This document shows, one piece after another, positions 24,565-32,166 of a stretch of DNA of 64,000 bases. The stretch covers positions 12,775 through 76,774 of the forward strand of contig NZ_JBGUAU010000025.1 in NCBI RefSeq assembly GCF_041820985.1. Direction: 5' to 3'. The stretch comes from Evansella sp041820985. Lineage in GTDB: Bacteria; Bacillota; Bacilli; Bacillales; Salisediminibacteriaceae. Under the pieces are notes generated by a model. That model saw only the letters and a list, made by a program, of their open reading frames with translations. It was not told the origin of the DNA and searched no databases. Both the position numbers and the translations under genes were made by a program. Numbering within the stretch: the stretch's first letter is position 1; each line of letters opens with the position of its first letter.

Positions 24565-24966
24565 CTAGTCATTAGGGATATCATTAAAATATGATTGATC
24601 TTTAATAAAAAACTCTTTTGGTGTATCAAGAGCTTTTGTAGAGGCCAAAACGATTCCAATTGGAGTTTCGTGTCCATCACTAACGATGGTAAAAGGCACA
24701 GAGTTTTGGTTTGCTAATTGAACATAATTTGAATATGTTGGATAGTTTAAATATCCATTTACAAATAAATGAATATTACTTTTATATTCTTTCATAAGTT
24801 GAGCAGCTTCCTCATATAGACCACGCTTAATAACTTGAGAGTTTGTTAAAGCTAAATAAATTCTTTCTGATATAGTACCTAAAAAGAGTTTCCGTTCCTC
24901 TGGAAGAATTTCTGGAGTGCCATAAATTCCTCGTTGCAACACTTCTTCTAATTTCTTTTGTGACAT
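24565..24966 (-). CDS. YueI/DUF1694-family protein
   Basis: The 133-residue cytoplasmic protein matches the YueI family. It has an N-terminal helix LEEVLQRGIYGTPEILPEER, then LFLGTISERIYLALTNSQV and a C-terminal core VPFTIVSDGHETPIGIVLA. The fold is thought to resemble ribosomal L7Ae-like proteins; function unknown. AGAGGG precedes the ATG. It ends 18 bases from repeat copy C and is divergent from the next membrane protein. Confidence 0.75.
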   Translation of the reverse strand: MSQKKLEEVLQRGIYGTPEILPEERKLFLGTISERIYLALTNSQVIKRGLYEEAAQLMKEYKSNIHLFVNGYLNYPTYSNYVQLANQNSVPFTIVSDGHETPIGIVLASTKALDTPKEFFIKDQSYFNDIPND

Positions 24967-25112
24967 TGTTTTCCCTCTTTTCGAATTCTCTATTTCTATA
25001 GGCTTAATAATGATGTTGTAAGTATAGCAAGTAGTCCCCTCTAATTACAATTAAAAATCTTGTCCTATTTAGCTTATCCCAACATACAGTATTATAGAAG
25101 GGAGGAAGTAGT

Positions 25113-25628
25113 ATGTTCTTTTCATTTATTTTATTTCTATTATTTATCGGGATTGCGGGTCTTGCAGTTGGAGCTTTAATTTCAGTAAAAGTATGGTTTT
25201 CAATACCCTTATTTTTAATTCTTATTGCTGCACTTTGCTTTGGTTTTCTTTGGTTTGGTGTGTTGATAGGGGCTGCATTTTTTAGTTGGTTACCTATATT
25301 TTTTACTAAATTAGTGATAATTTCTTTCTGTATTGGCCTAGCTGTATTTTTCTTTCGTATATTTCATCCTTCATACGGATATTTCCCGTTCCGAGGTTGG
25401 ATACATTGGGCTTTATTAGCTGTATTCTTTTTTATTATTGGAATTGATTTTGCATCCGTTGGTTTTTCTGCTTGGCTCCTTTTGATCATTCTTCCTTTAT
25501 TTGCAGGAGCAATATTTTTTGGAACTATTATGATGCAAAAAGTGAAAACGATGTATCGCAGTGCATCTGTATTAATATATTTACCTTTATTGTTATTTGT
25601 ATTTCTTGGATTATTTAAACTGATATAA
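25113..25628 (+). CDS. Hypothetical multi-pass membrane protein
   Basis: The 171-residue protein is almost entirely hydrophobic, with six or seven predicted helices rich in Phe, Ile and Leu. The only charged patches are short loops (RIFHPSYGYFPFRGW; MQKVKTMYR). GAAGGGAGGAAG precedes the ATG. It lies 36 bases ahead of yqgQ and probably shares its transcript with yqgQ and glcK. No family is recognised. Confidence 0.65.
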   Translation: MFFSFILFLLFIGIAGLAVGALISVKVWFSIPLFLILIAALCFGFLWFGVLIGAAFFSWLPIFFTKLVIISFCIGLAVFFFRIFHPSYGYFPFRGWIHWALLAVFFFIIGIDFASVGFSAWLLLIILPLFAGAIFFGTIMMQKVKTMYRSASVLIYLPLLLFVFLGLFKLI

Positions 25629-25664
25629 TAGAGTATATGATAGTAAAAGTAGGTGAAATAAGAA

Positions 25665-25865
25665 GTGAATTTATATGAGTTACAACAATTGTTTAAAAAA
25701 TTTGGTACTTTTATTTATACTGGGCAAAAATTAGGGGATATTGAGATAATGGAAGATGAGCTTAAAGAACTTTATAGAATGGGGCTTATTGAGGATAAGA
25801 TATATCGCGATGGTATACTTTTACTAATCCAAGAAAGACGAAAAGCAGAAAATGACGAAAAGTAG
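25665..25865 (+). CDS. yqgQ: YqgQ-family small protein (DUF910)
   Basis: The 66-residue, all-helical protein (MNLYELQQLFKKFGTFIYTG, then LKELYRMGLIEDKIYRDG) matches YqgQ. The family has a three-helix fold and is almost always next to the ROK glucokinase gene, as here. It starts at GTG after GTAGGTGA. Function unknown; it has been suggested to bind nucleic acid on structural grounds only. Confidence 0.88.
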   Translation: MNLYELQQLFKKFGTFIYTGQKLGDIEIMEDELKELYRMGLIEDKIYRDGILLLIQERRKAENDEK

Positions 25866-25949
25866 TCATTTTAATCATAGTATAACTACATTAACGCATG
25901 ATACAATAGATGTTGGATTTTGAAATGGATGAAAAAGAGGTAGATACAT

Positions 25950-26906
25950 ATGGACAAACTATTAGTTGGAGTAGACATTGGCGGTACAACTGTCAAATTA
26001 TCAATTATTGATATACATGGTGTTATGAAAACGAAATGGGAAATACCTACAAATACGAGTGAAGGTGGTACATTCATCGTAAGTGATATTGCCCATTCGG
26101 TGGAGGATAAATTAATAGCCTTACAAATAGAGAAAGACTCTGTACAGGGGATTGGAATTGGCGCACCAGGATTTATTGATGTAGGAAAAGGAATTATTTT
26201 TGAGGCAGTAAATATTGGATGGAAAAATTTTCATTTAAAAGATGAAATGGAAAAAGCAATTAATATTCCTACCTTTGTTGATAATGATGCTAATTTAGCA
26301 GCCGTCGGGGAGATGTGGCAGGGTGCCGGTCACGGAGCAAAGAACCTGCTTTGTGTAACCTTAGGTACAGGTGTAGGTGGTGGCATTATCGCAGGTGGAG
26401 AGATTATTCATGGAGAAAGTGGTATGGCGGGTGAAATCGGCCATATAACATCTGTAACTGAGAATGGTGCTCCGTGTAATTGCGGAAAGAAAGGTTGTTT
26501 AGAGACGGTGGCGTCTGCTACGGGGATTGCCCGTCTAGCAACTGAGTTACTATCAGAGTATTCTTCAAGTACTTTACAAGAAATATACAATCAAAATGGT
26601 ACATTAACTTCGAAAGATGTTTTCGATGCTGCACAAGAAAAAGATGCCCTTGCAGTAAATGTTGTTAACCAATCAGCGAAATATCTAGGCTTTGCACTCG
26701 GCAACTTAGCGAATGCATTAAACCCAGAAACAATTGTTATTGGTGGTGGTGTTTCAAAAGCTGGCGATTCTCTAATAAATAGTATAAAAGAATATTTTAA
26801 CAAATATGCCATCCCAAAAATTGCTAAAGAAACAGTCATTCGCACAGCTACATTAGGTAATGATGCAGGAGTTTATGGAGCAGCATGGTTAGCTAAACAT
26901 AAATAA
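25950..26906 (+). CDS. glcK: Glucokinase, ROK family
   Basis: GlcK phosphorylates glucose with ATP to glucose 6-phosphate. The 318-residue protein has the ATP motif VDIGGTTVKL, the sugar-binding NDANLAAVGE, and the ROK zinc motif CNCGKKGCLE. The active-site Asp lies in VDNDAN. AAAGAGGTAG precedes the ATG. The pair with yqgQ is conserved in Bacillaceae. A terminator follows. Confidence 0.95.
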   Translation: MDKLLVGVDIGGTTVKLSIIDIHGVMKTKWEIPTNTSEGGTFIVSDIAHSVEDKLIALQIEKDSVQGIGIGAPGFIDVGKGIIFEAVNIGWKNFHLKDEMEKAINIPTFVDNDANLAAVGEMWQGAGHGAKNLLCVTLGTGVGGGIIAGGEIIHGESGMAGEIGHITSVTENGAPCNCGKKGCLETVASATGIARLATELLSEYSSSTLQEIYNQNGTLTSKDVFDAAQEKDALAVNVVNQSAKYLGFALGNLANALNPETIVIGGGVSKAGDSLINSIKEYFNKYAIPKIAKETVIRTATLGNDAGVYGAAWLAKHK

Positions 26907-26927
26907 TTAATTATACATTAACTGTTT

Positions 26928-26970
26928 AGTGTGTCTAAAAGGTATAAACCTTTTATGGGCACACTTTTTC
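26928..26970 (+). terminator. Terminator of glcK
   Basis: AGTGTG..TAAAAGGT pairs with ACCTTTTA..CACACT and is followed by Ts. Confidence 0.8.
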
Positions 26971-27038
26971 TACTGAATAAGTAGGTTCATATTCTATAAA
27001 AAATATAGTACTTGTTCAATAAATGAGGTGTACGTTTC

Positions 27039-27632
27039 GTGAAACAAAATTTATTAGTGTTATTATTACCTTTCTCTGTAATGTTAGGACTTTTTCTATT
27101 TGGTTACTATACGATAAATCAAAGTCATTCTGTATTAAATGAAGAATTGGATTCCCATACATTGCTAGAGATAGATACGGAATTAGATAGTATGAATAAC
27201 CTAATTGCAACTGTTAAATGGCAGTGGGAGGATTTTCCTACAGATGGTATCGTTGGAGAGGATATTCTCGAATTTATACTTCTAAACGAGTCAATGGAGC
27301 CTATTGAAATTTTTAGTAATGAAGGCGTTTTAACGTTATATCAATCATCAGATGTTGTGTACGAGACAGGAGAAGCATATAAAACAAACGAAGGAATTGC
27401 ATTTAACTTTCCTAATACAATCAAAGATAATGTAATGCTTGGACCAAAAGGTGAAGCATTTATAATACTGGAAAATATCAGTGAAAGAGCAGTATTTATT
27501 GAGGTGAAGTACTATCATACGTGGGAGGAGTTTTCCAAGTATTCTCCTGGAAATTCCATTGTAGACTCCCTCAAGGAACAGGGATTAGATAATTACTTTT
27601 GGATTTTAGAAAGATCAATAAGATTACCATAA
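27039..27632 (+). CDS. Hypothetical membrane-anchored extracellular protein
   Basis: The 197-residue protein has an N-terminal hydrophobic anchor (residues 5-25) and a soluble, acidic, beta-rich rest (WQWEDFPTDGIVGEDILEFI; GPKGEAFIILENISERAVFI). No lipobox or known domain is seen. It starts at GTG after GAGGTG. It is followed after 27 bases by the DUF1385-YqgV fusion, so the two are likely co-transcribed. B. subtilis has a different gene set at this spot. Confidence 0.6.
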   Translation: MKQNLLVLLLPFSVMLGLFLFGYYTINQSHSVLNEELDSHTLLEIDTELDSMNNLIATVKWQWEDFPTDGIVGEDILEFILLNESMEPIEIFSNEGVLTLYQSSDVVYETGEAYKTNEGIAFNFPNTIKDNVMLGPKGEAFIILENISERAVFIEVKYYHTWEEFSKYSPGNSIVDSLKEQGLDNYFWILERSIRLP

Positions 27633-27659
27633 TAAATGGGGAATTGAGGATTAATATAG

Positions 27660-28718
27660 ATGGTAAGAGGTATGTCCTATCAAAAAGGTATTTTGTTTAT
27701 TGGGAAAGAGCACTTAGCTAATTGTTCTAACGATAAAGGAAAACAATTTACAGTCCTACAAAAAGTAACGGTTCCTACTCTTTTCAAGGTAGGGAAACAG
27801 GCTTTTTTTTCAATGCCGTTATGGTACCATTTTACATTAAGTCTTATTATTCTGTTAACCTTAGTTCCTAGAATCTTTCAGTTTCTATTTAATACTACTT
27901 GGGTTGGAATTCCCTTGTTTACTCTTATTTTTTTTCTGATTGGTACACATTTTTGGTTTCCTAAGGAATTAAAAAAATATCATGGTGCGGAACACAAAGT
28001 ATTTAGCTATAAGGGCACCATATCGATAAGAAATAAAAATAAAATCAAGGAAGCTGAAATTACTAATAGACATTGTTCTACAAATAGCATCTTACTTTAC
28101 TTTGTAATTGTTTTCTTGCTATTTCCTTGCTTCTTACTATTTAGTAAATTTACAATAATAAAAGGGATAGATATTGCCGCAGTGGTAGCCGTTGTACTAT
28201 GGCCTTTTACTTCGTATTGGATAAATCGTTCGAAAGTATCGTTTCTACAGAGGTTCATATTAAAGGGAAGCTATTGGTTACAACGGAATGTTACCACTGC
28301 TGAACCAGATGATCATCATATTATGACGGCAATAAGAGCTTATCGTAAGTTAGCATTAAAAGAATTCCCTAAGAAAGTCTTAACGATGAAGGAGAGAGTA
28401 ACAATGGCAATCGCAGATGTGACAGTAATTCCTATTGGAACTAATACAACTAGTGTTTCGAGTGTAGTAGCAGAAATACATCGAGTATTAGAAGATACTG
28501 AGAAAGAAATTAAATATGAGCTTACCCCTATGAGTACTATCATTGAGGGGGAGTTATCGGTTTTGTTAGAGATAATAAAAGAAATTCATGAGGTTCCCTT
28601 CAAACTGGGCATTAATAGAGTTGCTACAAATGTTCGAATTGATGATAGAAGAGATAAAATAGTTACTATGGAGGATAAAAGAAACTCTGTTCAATCGAAG
28701 ATGAATTCGATGAAATAA
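27660..28718 (+). CDS. Fusion ORF: YqhQ-like DUF1385 membrane domain plus YqgV thiamine-binding (MTH1187/UPF0045) domain
   Basis: Residues 1-248 form a DUF1385 protein with four or so helices, the hallmark YHGAEHKVFSY near 107-117, and the typical end TTAEPDDHHIMTAIRAYRK. Residues 249-352 are a complete YqgV-like thiamine-binding domain (MAIADVTVIPIGTNTTSVSS; YELTPMSTIIEGE; RIDDRRDK). Members of that family bind thiamine or HMP as oligomers. The join has no linker and no stop. AAGGAGA lies eight bases before the internal ATG at 28404, so YqgV may also be made alone. A one-base change would restore a TAA just before it. Confidence 0.85.
   Translation: MVRGMSYQKGILFIGKEHLANCSNDKGKQFTVLQKVTVPTLFKVGKQAFFSMPLWYHFTLSLIILLTLVPRIFQFLFNTTWVGIPLFTLIFFLIGTHFWFPKELKKYHGAEHKVFSYKGTISIRNKNKIKEAEITNRHCSTNSILLYFVIVFLLFPCFLLFSKFTIIKGIDIAAVVAVVLWPFTSYWINRSKVSFLQRFILKGSYWLQRNVTTAEPDDHHIMTAIRAYRKLALKEFPKKVLTMKERVTMAIADVTVIPIGTNTTSVSSVVAEIHRVLEDTEKEIKYELTPMSTIIEGELSVLLEIIKEIHEVPFKLGINRVATNVRIDDRRDKIVTMEDKRNSVQSKMNSMK
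28404..28718 (+). CDS. yqgV: YqgV-like thiamine-binding protein, probable internal translation start
   Basis: This is the in-frame 3' part of the preceding ORF. The ATG at 28404 is preceded by AAGGAGA with eight-base spacing. The resulting 104 residues correspond to a full stand-alone MTH1187-family protein, the usual form in Bacillus. Whether the cell makes the fusion, the short protein or both is inference. It is followed by the DUF2759 gene on the other strand, as B. subtilis yqgV is followed by yqgW. Confidence 0.6.
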   Translation: MAIADVTVIPIGTNTTSVSSVVAEIHRVLEDTEKEIKYELTPMSTIIEGELSVLLEIIKEIHEVPFKLGINRVATNVRIDDRRDKIVTMEDKRNSVQSKMNSMK

Positions 28719-28726
28719 GACATAAG

Positions 28727-28770
28727 AAAAGGTGGCTTGTTTATTAAGAAAAACACAGCCACCTTTTTGA
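28727..28770. terminator. Bidirectional terminator
   Basis: AAAAGGTGGCT pairs with AGCCACCTTTTT between convergent genes. Confidence 0.85.
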
Positions 28771-28779
28771 ATATCATGT

Positions 28780-28962
28780 TTATACAGTACCGCCCGAGTT
28801 TGGGAATATAATAGAATACAAAGTCATAATAGAAAACCATCCAAAAACAGCGATTGTTAATGCTGCGTATCCTACAGCAAAAAAGTTTTTACGTTTTAAT
28901 TCACGAACTAAACCAATTGCTGATAAGATTGTGATTAGTAGAAAAATAATTGCTAACTCCAT
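28780..28962 (-). CDS. yqgW: DUF2759-family small membrane protein
   Basis: The 60-residue protein has two transmembrane helices (about 3-18 and 28-52) joined by the basic loop RELKRKNFF, the DUF2759 layout. ATAAGGAGGC precedes the ATG. Place between yqgV and yqgX matches YqgW. Function unknown. Confidence 0.75.
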   Translation of the reverse strand: MELAIIFLLITILSAIGLVRELKRKNFFAVGYAALTIAVFGWFSIMTLYSIIFPNSGGTV

Positions 28963-29176
28963 TGTGAGAGCCTCCTTATAATATGTAATAACTAATTTTT
29001 CTTTAAACTCTAATAGTTTTTCTTCTAAGTAGTATAACCATAAAATACATTTTATATTTTACTGCTTTTTTTCCTGTTTGTCGAGTAAAACAGTGATGAA
29101 ATCTCTTGAAGAGAGAAGTTGCAAGGTTTCTTCATACCATTGTAAAATATATGTACAACTAAAGGAGGGTATGCAA

Positions 29177-29818
29177 GTGAAGTGGAAGCAAATAGCATTA
29201 GGTCCGTTACAAACGAACGGTTACATTCTTTTTCAAGAAAATGGAACTGGAGTAATGATTGATCCAGGAGGAGATAGTGAAAAATTAATTCAACTGTTAC
29301 ATAGGGATGGGATAAAAATAAAAGGTATTCTTTTAACTCATGCTCATTTTGATCATATAGGAGCTGTAGATGATATAAGAAAGGAATTTGAAGCGCCTGT
29401 ATATATCCACCAGAATGAAGCGGACTGGCTGAGTGATCCTAACCTAAATGGCTCTGGATTATTTTCTGGGATTGAAAAAATAATAATAGATAAACCTGAC
29501 CGTTTACTTACGTCGGAAGCTCCTCTAAAAATTGAATCATTTGAATTTCAAATATATGAAACACCTGGACATTCACCAGGCAGTGTCTCTTTTTATATTC
29601 CTGAAGAAAAAATTATATTTTCTGGAGACGTACTGTTTCACGGTGGTGTTGGGAGAACAGATCTTCCAGGAGGAGACCATGAAACATTAATGAATACAAT
29701 TCATAATAAAATGCTCTCGTTACCAGACGAAACAATAGTAGCTAATGGACATGGGCCTGTTACAACCATTGGACAAGAAAAGGAAATAAATCCGTTTATT
29801 AATGGATTTGGTTGGTGA
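29177..29818 (+). CDS. yqgX: Metallo-beta-lactamase-fold hydrolase, glyoxalase II-like (YqgX)
   Basis: The 213-residue protein has the HxHxDH metal motif (THAHFDHIGA), a downstream His in TPGHSPGS, the Asp in FSGDVLF, and the final His in NGHGPVT. This matches class II glyoxalase-like hydrolases, which bind two metals. Natural substrate not known; YqgX of B. subtilis has been linked to thioester hydrolysis in bacillithiol-type detoxification. The GTG at 29177 (VKWKQIALGPLQ) has AAAGGAGGG seven bases away and matches the family start; longer forms from 29078 are rejected. Confidence 0.85.
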   Translation: MKWKQIALGPLQTNGYILFQENGTGVMIDPGGDSEKLIQLLHRDGIKIKGILLTHAHFDHIGAVDDIRKEFEAPVYIHQNEADWLSDPNLNGSGLFSGIEKIIIDKPDRLLTSEAPLKIESFEFQIYETPGHSPGSVSFYIPEEKIIFSGDVLFHGGVGRTDLPGGDHETLMNTIHNKMLSLPDETIVANGHGPVTTIGQEKEINPFINGFGW

Positions 29819-29908
29819 TACCTAAAATAGTATCGTAATAACTGTATTGATTTCTTTATTTTCGTATACATTAAGGATAGAAATGGAAATAAAGGAGGGC
29901 TATCTTCA

Positions 29909-30088
29909 ATGGATATTACAATTATTGGATTGTCAATGGAGACAGTTGTTTTAATGTTATTGACTATTAGTATAGTAAGTTCAGGAGTAATGATCATTCT
30001 CTGGGCAAAACAACTTAAGAGTATGGATGATGTAGACGATAAACCATTTTCATTTTTAGACGAAGAAGAAGAGGACATATATACTTAG
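29909..30088 (+). CDS. Small single-pass membrane protein with acidic tail
   Basis: The 59-residue protein has one long hydrophobic helix (about residues 4-33, LSMETVVLMLLTISIVSSG) and a cytoplasmic-type acidic tail ending DEEEEDIYT. AAAGGAGGG precedes the ATG at an ideal distance, which makes a real gene likely in spite of its size. It is not recognised. The stop TAG lies in a TTAGACC block that also borders the repeat copy starting here, so the repeat may have set the present C-terminus. Confidence 0.65.
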   Translation: MDITIIGLSMETVVLMLLTISIVSSGVMIILWAKQLKSMDDVDDKPFSFLDEEEEDIYT

Positions 30089-30347
30089 ACCTTATGTAAG
30101 TGATTTTCATCATGGTGGATAAAAATACGTTATGAAGTTTTTAGTACCACTCATTTTCTATGGAATGAGCACAAGTCCACGAACTTCAATGGGAAGTAGA
30201 ATAGAGGCGAGACAACATAGCGACGTAGTCGTGAAGGTGGCTCGGCAACTCCCTGCAGGAAAGGCATGGACTGGAGCGAATGGAAGTATAAACTAACAAG
30301 TTAGTAATACTAGATAGGTTTTACTAGCACTAACTCGCGTATTTTCA
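30084..30347 (+). repeat. TGAAAATACG-ended repeat, copy D, with its left spacer block
   Basis: The element proper is 30120-30347, with ends TAAAAATACG and CGTATTTTCA. Bases 30084-30119 match the 40-base spacer found between the tandem copies at 24277 and 61092. Inside are GGAATGAGCACAAGTCCACG, GAGGCGAGACAAC and GGAAAGGCATGGACTGGAGC. No gene. Confidence 0.78.
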
Positions 30348-30371
30348 GGGTGGTACAAAGAGATGTATGGA

Positions 30372-30486
30372 AAATAAAAAAAATGACCTTCTATGGGGAA
30401 CATAGAAGGTCGTTTGGGGAGTTAATCAAGTATCAATGAACTTTGAGGGGGGAGGGGGAACTCCCGAAGATCATTGTTCTACTGAC
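30372..30486 (-). ncRNA. C-rich trans-acting small RNA candidate
   Basis: On the minus strand a perfect promoter (below) starts an RNA of about 115 bases. The first hairpin is AATGATCTT..GGGAG with the loop segment CCCCCTCCCCCCTC. A linker with AACTCCCC follows. The last hairpin GACCTTCTATG / CATAGAAGGTC has loop TTCCCC and is followed by eight Ts. C-rich single-stranded patches next to an intrinsic terminator are the mark of Firmicute sRNAs (RsaE/RoxS and FsrA type) that pair with Shine-Dalgarno sequences. It is not matched to a named family. It is antisense to no gene, lying between repeat D and the methyltransferase gene. Confidence 0.75.
30385..30411 (-). terminator. Intrinsic terminator of the C-rich sRNA
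   Basis: An 11-base perfect stem with loop TTCCCC is followed on the minus strand by ATTTTTTTTATTTT. Confidence 0.85.
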
Positions 30487-30492
30487 ATATTT

Positions 30493-30521
30493 ATTATAAT
30501 TGGACATTAACACTATGTCAA
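30493..30521 (-). promoter_or_regulatory. Perfect sigma-A promoter of the sRNA
   Basis: TTGACA (30516-30521), exactly 17 bases, TATAAT (30493-30498). A dyad CATTA(A)ACACT..AGTGTTAATG at 30505-30533 overlaps the -35 and looks like a repressor site. Confidence 0.85.
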
Positions 30522-30599
30522 CAGTGTTTAATGCGTATCGTTTTTTTAGTTCCTGCAATTTATATACTAAAACTGTTGTATTAAGGGAGAGTTTTATAA

Positions 30600-31733
30600 G
30601 TGGATATAAAACAGAAAATAAGTCTGAAAAAAAAGCCTTTAAGTTACTCAGACTATATTACAATAGCTTTATATGATGAAGATATTGGGTATTATATGAA
30701 TTCGAATACAAAACTAGGGAAAGATGGTGATTTTTATACAAGTAATCATGTACACCCTGTTTTTCAAAAGACATTTGCAAAATTTTTTGTGGATATAATA
30801 AAAAAAGAGAACTTAACTCCAACTATTTGCGAATGGGGTGCTGGAGATGGACGATTTGCGTTTGAGGTTCTATCTTATTTACGAGACACAGAAAAAGATC
30901 TCTATAAGGAATGCACATATCTAATTATAGAAGCAAGTACATATCATCAGAGTATTTTAGAGGGAAAATTAGCTGACTTTTCAGGAAAATTTTCAGTTTT
31001 TCGTAATTTAGAAGAAGCGAAGGAACAATGGTCGACTTTTGAGGGAATAGTTTTTTCAAATGAGTTCTTTGATGCGTTGCCTGTCCATGTTGTCGAGAAA
31101 AAAGAAGATACATTGTGTGAAGTCATGGTAGATATTAACTCGCAAGGAGAATTGTCCGAGGTGTATAGTCCTTGTCAAAATGAAGAACTTCAGCACTGGT
31201 TGGAAGAGTATGGTCCAATGTTACCGAACAATCATCGTATGGAAGTTTGTTTACATATGAAAAAGTGGATATCCTTAATAGCTAATTGGATGACAAAAGG
31301 TATGATTGTCTCCGTTGACTATGGATACTCGAATGAGGAACTATTACAGAATGAAAGACGAGAAGGTTCCTTAAGAGGATATTACAAGCACCAGATGATT
31401 CACAATCCATTAGATTTTCCAGGGGAAATGGATTTAACACACCATATTCAATGGGATGCTTATCAACTACTTATGAAGAAAAATGGATTTGAAGAAGTTT
31501 TTCACAGTACACAAGACCAGTTTCTTTTAAAAGCTGGGTTATTTAGTTTTTTACAAGAAAACCAAAATCTAAATCCGTTTTCAGAGTCGTATAAACAAAA
31601 TCGTGCAATACAGTCTCTCGTGTATCCAGGGGGGATTAGTAGTACGTTTCATGTAAGTATTCAAAGCATAAACCTGGAGAAAAAAGATAATTATAGCATG
31701 TTTAAAGATGATCCTTATCAGATCAATGAATAA
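30600..31733 (+). CDS. SAM-dependent methyltransferase, MidA/NDUFAF7 family (DUF185)
   Basis: The 377-residue protein starts with the family motif LSYSDYITIALYDEDIGYYM, then the SAM site ICEWGAGDGRFAFEVL, and later FSNEFFDALPVHV. Proteins of this type methylate arginine in complex I subunits in mitochondria. The bacterial target is unknown. The start is GTG at 30600 after AAGGGAGAG. It stands alone with its own terminator, shared with the convergent DUF2626 gene. Confidence 0.85.
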   Translation: MDIKQKISLKKKPLSYSDYITIALYDEDIGYYMNSNTKLGKDGDFYTSNHVHPVFQKTFAKFFVDIIKKENLTPTICEWGAGDGRFAFEVLSYLRDTEKDLYKECTYLIIEASTYHQSILEGKLADFSGKFSVFRNLEEAKEQWSTFEGIVFSNEFFDALPVHVVEKKEDTLCEVMVDINSQGELSEVYSPCQNEELQHWLEEYGPMLPNNHRMEVCLHMKKWISLIANWMTKGMIVSVDYGYSNEELLQNERREGSLRGYYKHQMIHNPLDFPGEMDLTHHIQWDAYQLLMKKNGFEEVFHSTQDQFLLKAGLFSFLQENQNLNPFSESYKQNRAIQSLVYPGGISSTFHVSIQSINLEKKDNYSMFKDDPYQINE

Positions 31734-31746
31734 GATTTTTATATAC

Positions 31747-31783
31747 AATAAGCCCCTGAATACTAATGTATCAGGGGCTTATT
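31747..31783. terminator. Bidirectional terminator
   Basis: AATAAGCCCCTGA pairs with TCAGGGGCTTATT between convergent genes. Confidence 0.85.
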
Positions 31784-31797
31784 ATTTGATCAGAAGA

Positions 31798-32043
31798 TTA
31801 ATGTCCTCCGATGCCAGGAACTAAGAAGAATGTAGAGTATACAGTGAAACCTACGAAAAATAATGTTAAGTAGGCACCGAAAATATACACGTATGCTCTT
31901 TCAGATAGTTTTAAATAACTAAGTGCTAAAAAAGCACCTGTTTGTCCGAAGAACAGTATCGCCATTTCATTCATATTCCCAACCATAAACAAAACTGCAA
32001 AAATCCCAGTCCAGAAGCTAATAACACGGAACATACGATCCAA
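31798..32043 (-). CDS. yqgY: DUF2626-family small membrane protein
   Basis: The 81-residue protein has about three short helices and the family pattern MDRMFRVISFWTGIFAVLF, then FFGQTGAFLALSYLKLSERAY, ending FFLVPGIGGH. It starts at TTG after AGGAGGG. In B. subtilis the family member YqgY sits at the equivalent position after yqgX. Function unknown. Confidence 0.8.
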   Translation of the reverse strand: MDRMFRVISFWTGIFAVLFMVGNMNEMAILFFGQTGAFLALSYLKLSERAYVYIFGAYLTLFFVGFTVYSTFFLVPGIGGH

Positions 32044-32166
32044 GACGCTTCCCTCCTTTATGTAGCTGTACCTTTATATAATATGTCTAAAATAGTACAC
32101 TTTATTATAAAACGAATACAGCTTAATGTAAAATAGAAACTTTTTTACATGTGAGAAAGTTGAAAC

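Noticed and set aside
29078..29176. Extended N-terminus for the YqgX-like hydrolase
   Set aside because: AAAGGAGGG sits right before the GTG at 29177 and the family beg­ins at that residue.
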